A stretch of 64,000 bases of DNA, from NCBI RefSeq assembly GCF_041146395.1, contig NC_090989.1, positions 218,334,843-218,398,842 of the forward strand. The letters are read 5' to 3'. Shown piece after piece: positions 60,561 through 64,000 of this stretch. This DNA comes from Eulemur rufifrons. Its lineage: Eukaryota > Chordata > Mammalia > Primates > Lemuridae. Made by a program: the position numbers and the translations under genes. Every line of letters starts with the position of its first letter. Position 1 is the first letter of the stretch. A model generated the notes under the pieces. It was not told where the DNA came from, searched no databases, and worked only from the letters and a program-made list of their open reading frames with translations.

Positions 60561-63500
60561 TTTCTTTGGCTTGGCTACTTGGGCACAAGCCAGTATTCAT
60601 ACCTGTCCTGTATATGAGATTGCTGGGTGTGTCATCGAGATGGTGACTACATAAGCTTGTTGAGAGCTATAGAGCTCGAAACACAGGCAAGATATTATTA
60701 TAAATTTTAACTGCTATGACATTTGTAAAGAGATGAGACTGCATCTGTCAGCTCCTCTCAGGTTGACATAGTTTCTTACTTAAATGTTTTCAGAATTTTC
60801 CTTAAGAGCAGCTTCAGTACAAAGACTGACAGAACTGATGAGTGTGAAGAAACATACCACTATTTCTAAAAGAGAGTGAGCAAAGAAGGCATTTTATATG
60901 CAGTAAAACAAAGAGGATCACCTGATATAAGTCTACAGTATTTTCCAACCTGATGTTGTTAAACACAGTAGATATTAAATATAAGAAGAAGGCAACCAAA
61001 TGCAGTCTATTTTCTTTCTAATAGTATCTGTGGTCAAATTCAGTCGAGTTGTGGGAATCAGGACCAGTCTATAATATGATCAATTGGAGTCCTGGAGATT
61101 AAACGACAGGATAGGGTCGGTGGTTCAAGCTATGATTTGTACAGTACAGTTTAAACTGAAGAGGCCTGAAAAACCAATAACAGTGGACTAATGATTATAC
61201 TTTTAAAGAAATGCAAATGGACTTAATTTGAAAGCATAGAAATTAACCATATAAATGATAGCTCAATGTAAGGAATATTATGTTTCAGCCAAATGCAAAA
61301 CAAATTAAATTGCAATATTGTTAAGGAGGAGCGTAACTCTGCATTTCTTTAGAGTTAATGTCAAATTTAATTGGTTTTTTACTTTATATTGCTGGGCACA
61401 ATTAGACATGGCATCTTCTTAATGTTGTCAAGGTTCTTTCCTTGAGAAAATACCTTGTGCTTGTACAAAACATAGAAGGATAATAGGCCTTTGATATAAA
61501 TAGTGTGTTGAGGAGAGTTTCAATCCCAGTCAATCAGACAAAATTAATTAAACTCAGGTGGATAAATGGTGGTATGCTAGGCTATTCAAAACGTTTTTTT
61601 TTTCCTTGAAGGCTTATGGCCGGAGATAGATAACCTGACTCTTGACAGACATAAAAACCAGAGGAGAGAACTGACAAGCTGAGTGTCGAATGAGTGGATT
61701 CACACCACAAACTAAACATGCGTGTTAGTGAATGAATGAAGAAGAATCTTGTATTTAGTCATCAACAGTCTTTATAGCTATTTTCCATAAATTGCTTCCT
61801 TAAAGTAGACGCAGATTCTTAGTGGGGAAAAAAAATCTGTAAATAAATGGTTTTACCAAAAATTTGAAATCCATATAAAAAGAAATATATATAAGTTTAT
61901 GAGACTAAATTTTTGGAACCTTTGAGGGAATAATTATGGTAAGAAAAGACTTTATTATTACACTCATAATTTGTTATTATTTTGACTGGACAGTTCCTAC
62001 TCAGAATCTGTAGATTTTTCCATAATATTTATTTTAATTTTTGCTGAGATTAGTAAATGCCATTGTTATTACTTGGGGAGTGAAAACTATGGAGATCTAT
62101 GGTTTTCCCAAGGGGACCTTATAACTAAATTAATAGTTTTACTATATTTTTCTCTATTCTTTATATGGTCAAAACACTGATGAGCATTTTGGTAAAAATT
62201 TTTATCTCAAGGGCCAAAACCAGCCAAATGGTAGTTGCATCAGGACTTAGCAAGTGTTAATGCTATGGTTGACGTCTACTGTGGGTACAGAGATGGCAAA
62301 AAATAGTACGGCCTAAGAGAGAGAGAGCATAGATTAACGAAAATAGAACTGGACTTGGAGTCAGAAGCCCTTATTTCTAGTTAAATTCTATCATCAATTT
62401 CTTTAACAAATAATTATGGATATGTCATCTATTTTTCTCCTTTAAGAAAAAGAAAAAGGGATATTTGAGAAATTCAAAGGAAATCAATATAATCTAAGGG
62501 ATTCTTTAGGACTTTTATGAGAAAACCAGTTTGTTGTACTTGAGACTGTTATCTTGAAGGGCATAGTTTCTTAGACATTGTAAGTGCTCAATAATCAAGA
62601 TTTGTTGTACCGCATTTAAACCCGATCCACTATTGGAGGTGTCACAACTTTGTTATATGTTTCTTTTACGTTTAAAGCATTGTATTATGGGAAAAAAGGG
62701 TCTATCTTTGACTCTTAAATACTCAAATGAACTATGGTGGATAATATTTTAAAAATCATTAATGAAAATAAGGATATAATGAAATTTTGGTGGAAAGAAA
62801 TTCAGAATCAATTTATTTCATTACAAAAGAAAATTTTCTAAAACCAGTCACATAAATTTTGATTTATTCTGACATGAATGGCAGCCAGAACTGATCTTTA
62901 ATAATATTGGTAAATGAAACAAAACCAAACCACAACTGGAAGCATATTAATTCTACCTTACTGGTATTCTTCTTATTGATATTTCTGTATTGTCCTTGGA
63001 AAGATTTACTCCAAAGCACTGTTCCTTTGGTACTTAACATTTTTTAAATCACAAGAATGAAGATATATATGCAAAGATAAACGTGCTTAGAATTAAACCT
63101 ATTACTAATAAAAAATAGGAAGCATTTAAAAGGGGAAAAACCTTCTGAATATTGGACTGTTTGTTTCAAATTTAATTTTAGAGCAAACAGATTAATATAT
63201 TGGTGTCCTAAAAATTATTTAAAATAATTTATTTTTGTAAAAAACAAATTATTGCAAAGAAGCATTGTACCTTAATGATACGATGTTTTTCCTGAACAAA
63301 TGTTCCTCTGTTGTACCAGACTGCATAGCATTTGCTCATATTGAACAACTGTGGAAATTTGGAACAAGGTTTCTTCTCCTTTCTTTAAAAGTGTTTAAAT
63401 CCTTTGCATGCGCCAGGCAGAACTTATGTGTAAGTTATCAGGAAATATTCTATGTAATAATTTTATTATTTGACCTGACAATGATAATGATAGCCAATTA

Positions 63501-64000
63501 TTCATTAGAAACTTAACACATCTAAGGTCCTTAAAGTTGTGTGTTATTGTTTGATTCTGGAATCCAGAAGCCAACAGCTGTTGGATGATAAAAATATGAT
63601 TTGAGTGTTCATTTGGGCTCGAGCTATATAATGAATTTTTTACTTGGAAAATTTGGCATATGAGTTTTCATGCTAATGTGGAATTACAAAATCCATATGA
63701 AGCACTTTTGTGATCCATGCCTTGGACAGGTGAAATGAAACATTTTAAATGTACTTTGTCAAATACTTAGTTTCATTTATTTTCATTACACTCTTTAGGC
63801 AAATAAAACTAGTATGACTGAATTTCATACTCTCAGAGTTAATTACAGGCAACAACACATTTGATTCTATTTAATAAGATTGCCTTTAAATAGCCTTTTT
63901 AATGGAAAGATTAAAATAGTGGTTTACTGTTTACTAAGTACTAGGCATATTTCCATAAGAGCTAGAGTAAAATAATAGACTTACATTACATATAGCACTT
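60561..64000. other. Single-copy AT-rich stretch
   Basis: A weak MIR-like patch lies at 62315-62405. A composite palindromic motif lies at 63555-63584. No gene or RNA was recognised to the end of the window. Confidence 0.45.
63555..63584. promoter_or_regulatory. Two adjacent palindromes with an E-box
   Basis: CCAACAGCTGTTGG (63571-63584) is a perfect 14-base palindrome centred on CAGCTG, the form preferred by myogenic and some neurogenic bHLH dimers. Immediately upstream TTCTGGAATCCAGAA (63555-63569) is a second inverted repeat. Binding is inferred from the motif alone. Confidence 0.4.

Noticed and set aside
1..64000. CRISPR array, operon, prophage or bacterial features
   Set aside because: The repeat content and base composition are those of a mammalian nuclear genome. 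Direct repeats seen are microsatellites or tandem duplications.
1..64000. Endogenous retrovirus or LTR element
   Set aside because: I looked for LTR ends and gag/pol-like frames and recognised none with confidence. The unnamed old repeats at 15.6 and 30.0 kb could still be LTR fragments.

Overview
The window is nuclear DNA from a mammal, most likely a strepsirrhine primate (lemur or galago group). The best evidence is two near-complete Alu elements on the minus strand (12679-13010 and about 32410-32737). Both carry the roughly 35-base T/A-rich insertion in the central linker that I know from strepsirrhine Alus and not from human AluY or AluS. A short L1 3' end at 12270-12453 also reads like a strepsirrhine-lineage L1 3' UTR. 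The order, L2, MIR, CR1/L3, Tigger and Charlie relics are shared by placental mammals generally.

I found no protein-coding gene, exon, tRNA, rRNA or other recognisable RNA gene. The open frames are all short (at most about 135 codons). None resembles a protein family I know, and the longest lie in transposon relics or look like chance frames. The sequence is AT-rich, poor in CpG and very poor in young SINEs, which fits a gene desert or the interior of a very large intron. It cannot tell those two apart.

Layout: 1-10 kb is mostly single-copy sequence, with a CpG-enriched block at 760-1850 that may be a conserved regulatory element. 10-13 kb is a cluster of L1 3' ends, a CA repeat and the first Alu. 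13-20 kb holds MIR and L2 remnants and a MER5A inserted in a MIR-like SINE. 20-27 kb is the densest repeat block: L2, MIR, CR1/L3, a 505-base Tigger deletion derivative, an Alu-like monomer, L1 3' UTR, a tiny hairpin transposon inside a TG/TA/CA microsatellite, and two further L2 pieces. 29-35 kb has MIR, L1, the second Alu, L2 and a second Tigger derivative of 585 bases. 37.4-38.2 kb is repeat-free with homeodomain- and E-box-type palindromes and is the best enhancer candidate. 38-52 kb is mostly single-copy sequence with scattered MIR, L2 and Charlie-type relics. A small CpG cluster lies at 52.1-52.35 kb. 53-60 kb holds MIR, L2, MER20, a MER33-like element and L1 relics. The last 3.5 kb is featureless AT-rich DNA.

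Nothing here forms a multi-gene system. The most unusual structures are the mini-transposon that split a palindromic microsatellite, a 55-base twin-hairpin insertion in a MIR flanked by a 9-base duplication, and several candidate regulatory blocks. Repeat family names come from memory of consensus sequences and their boundaries are approximate unless target-site duplications are given.
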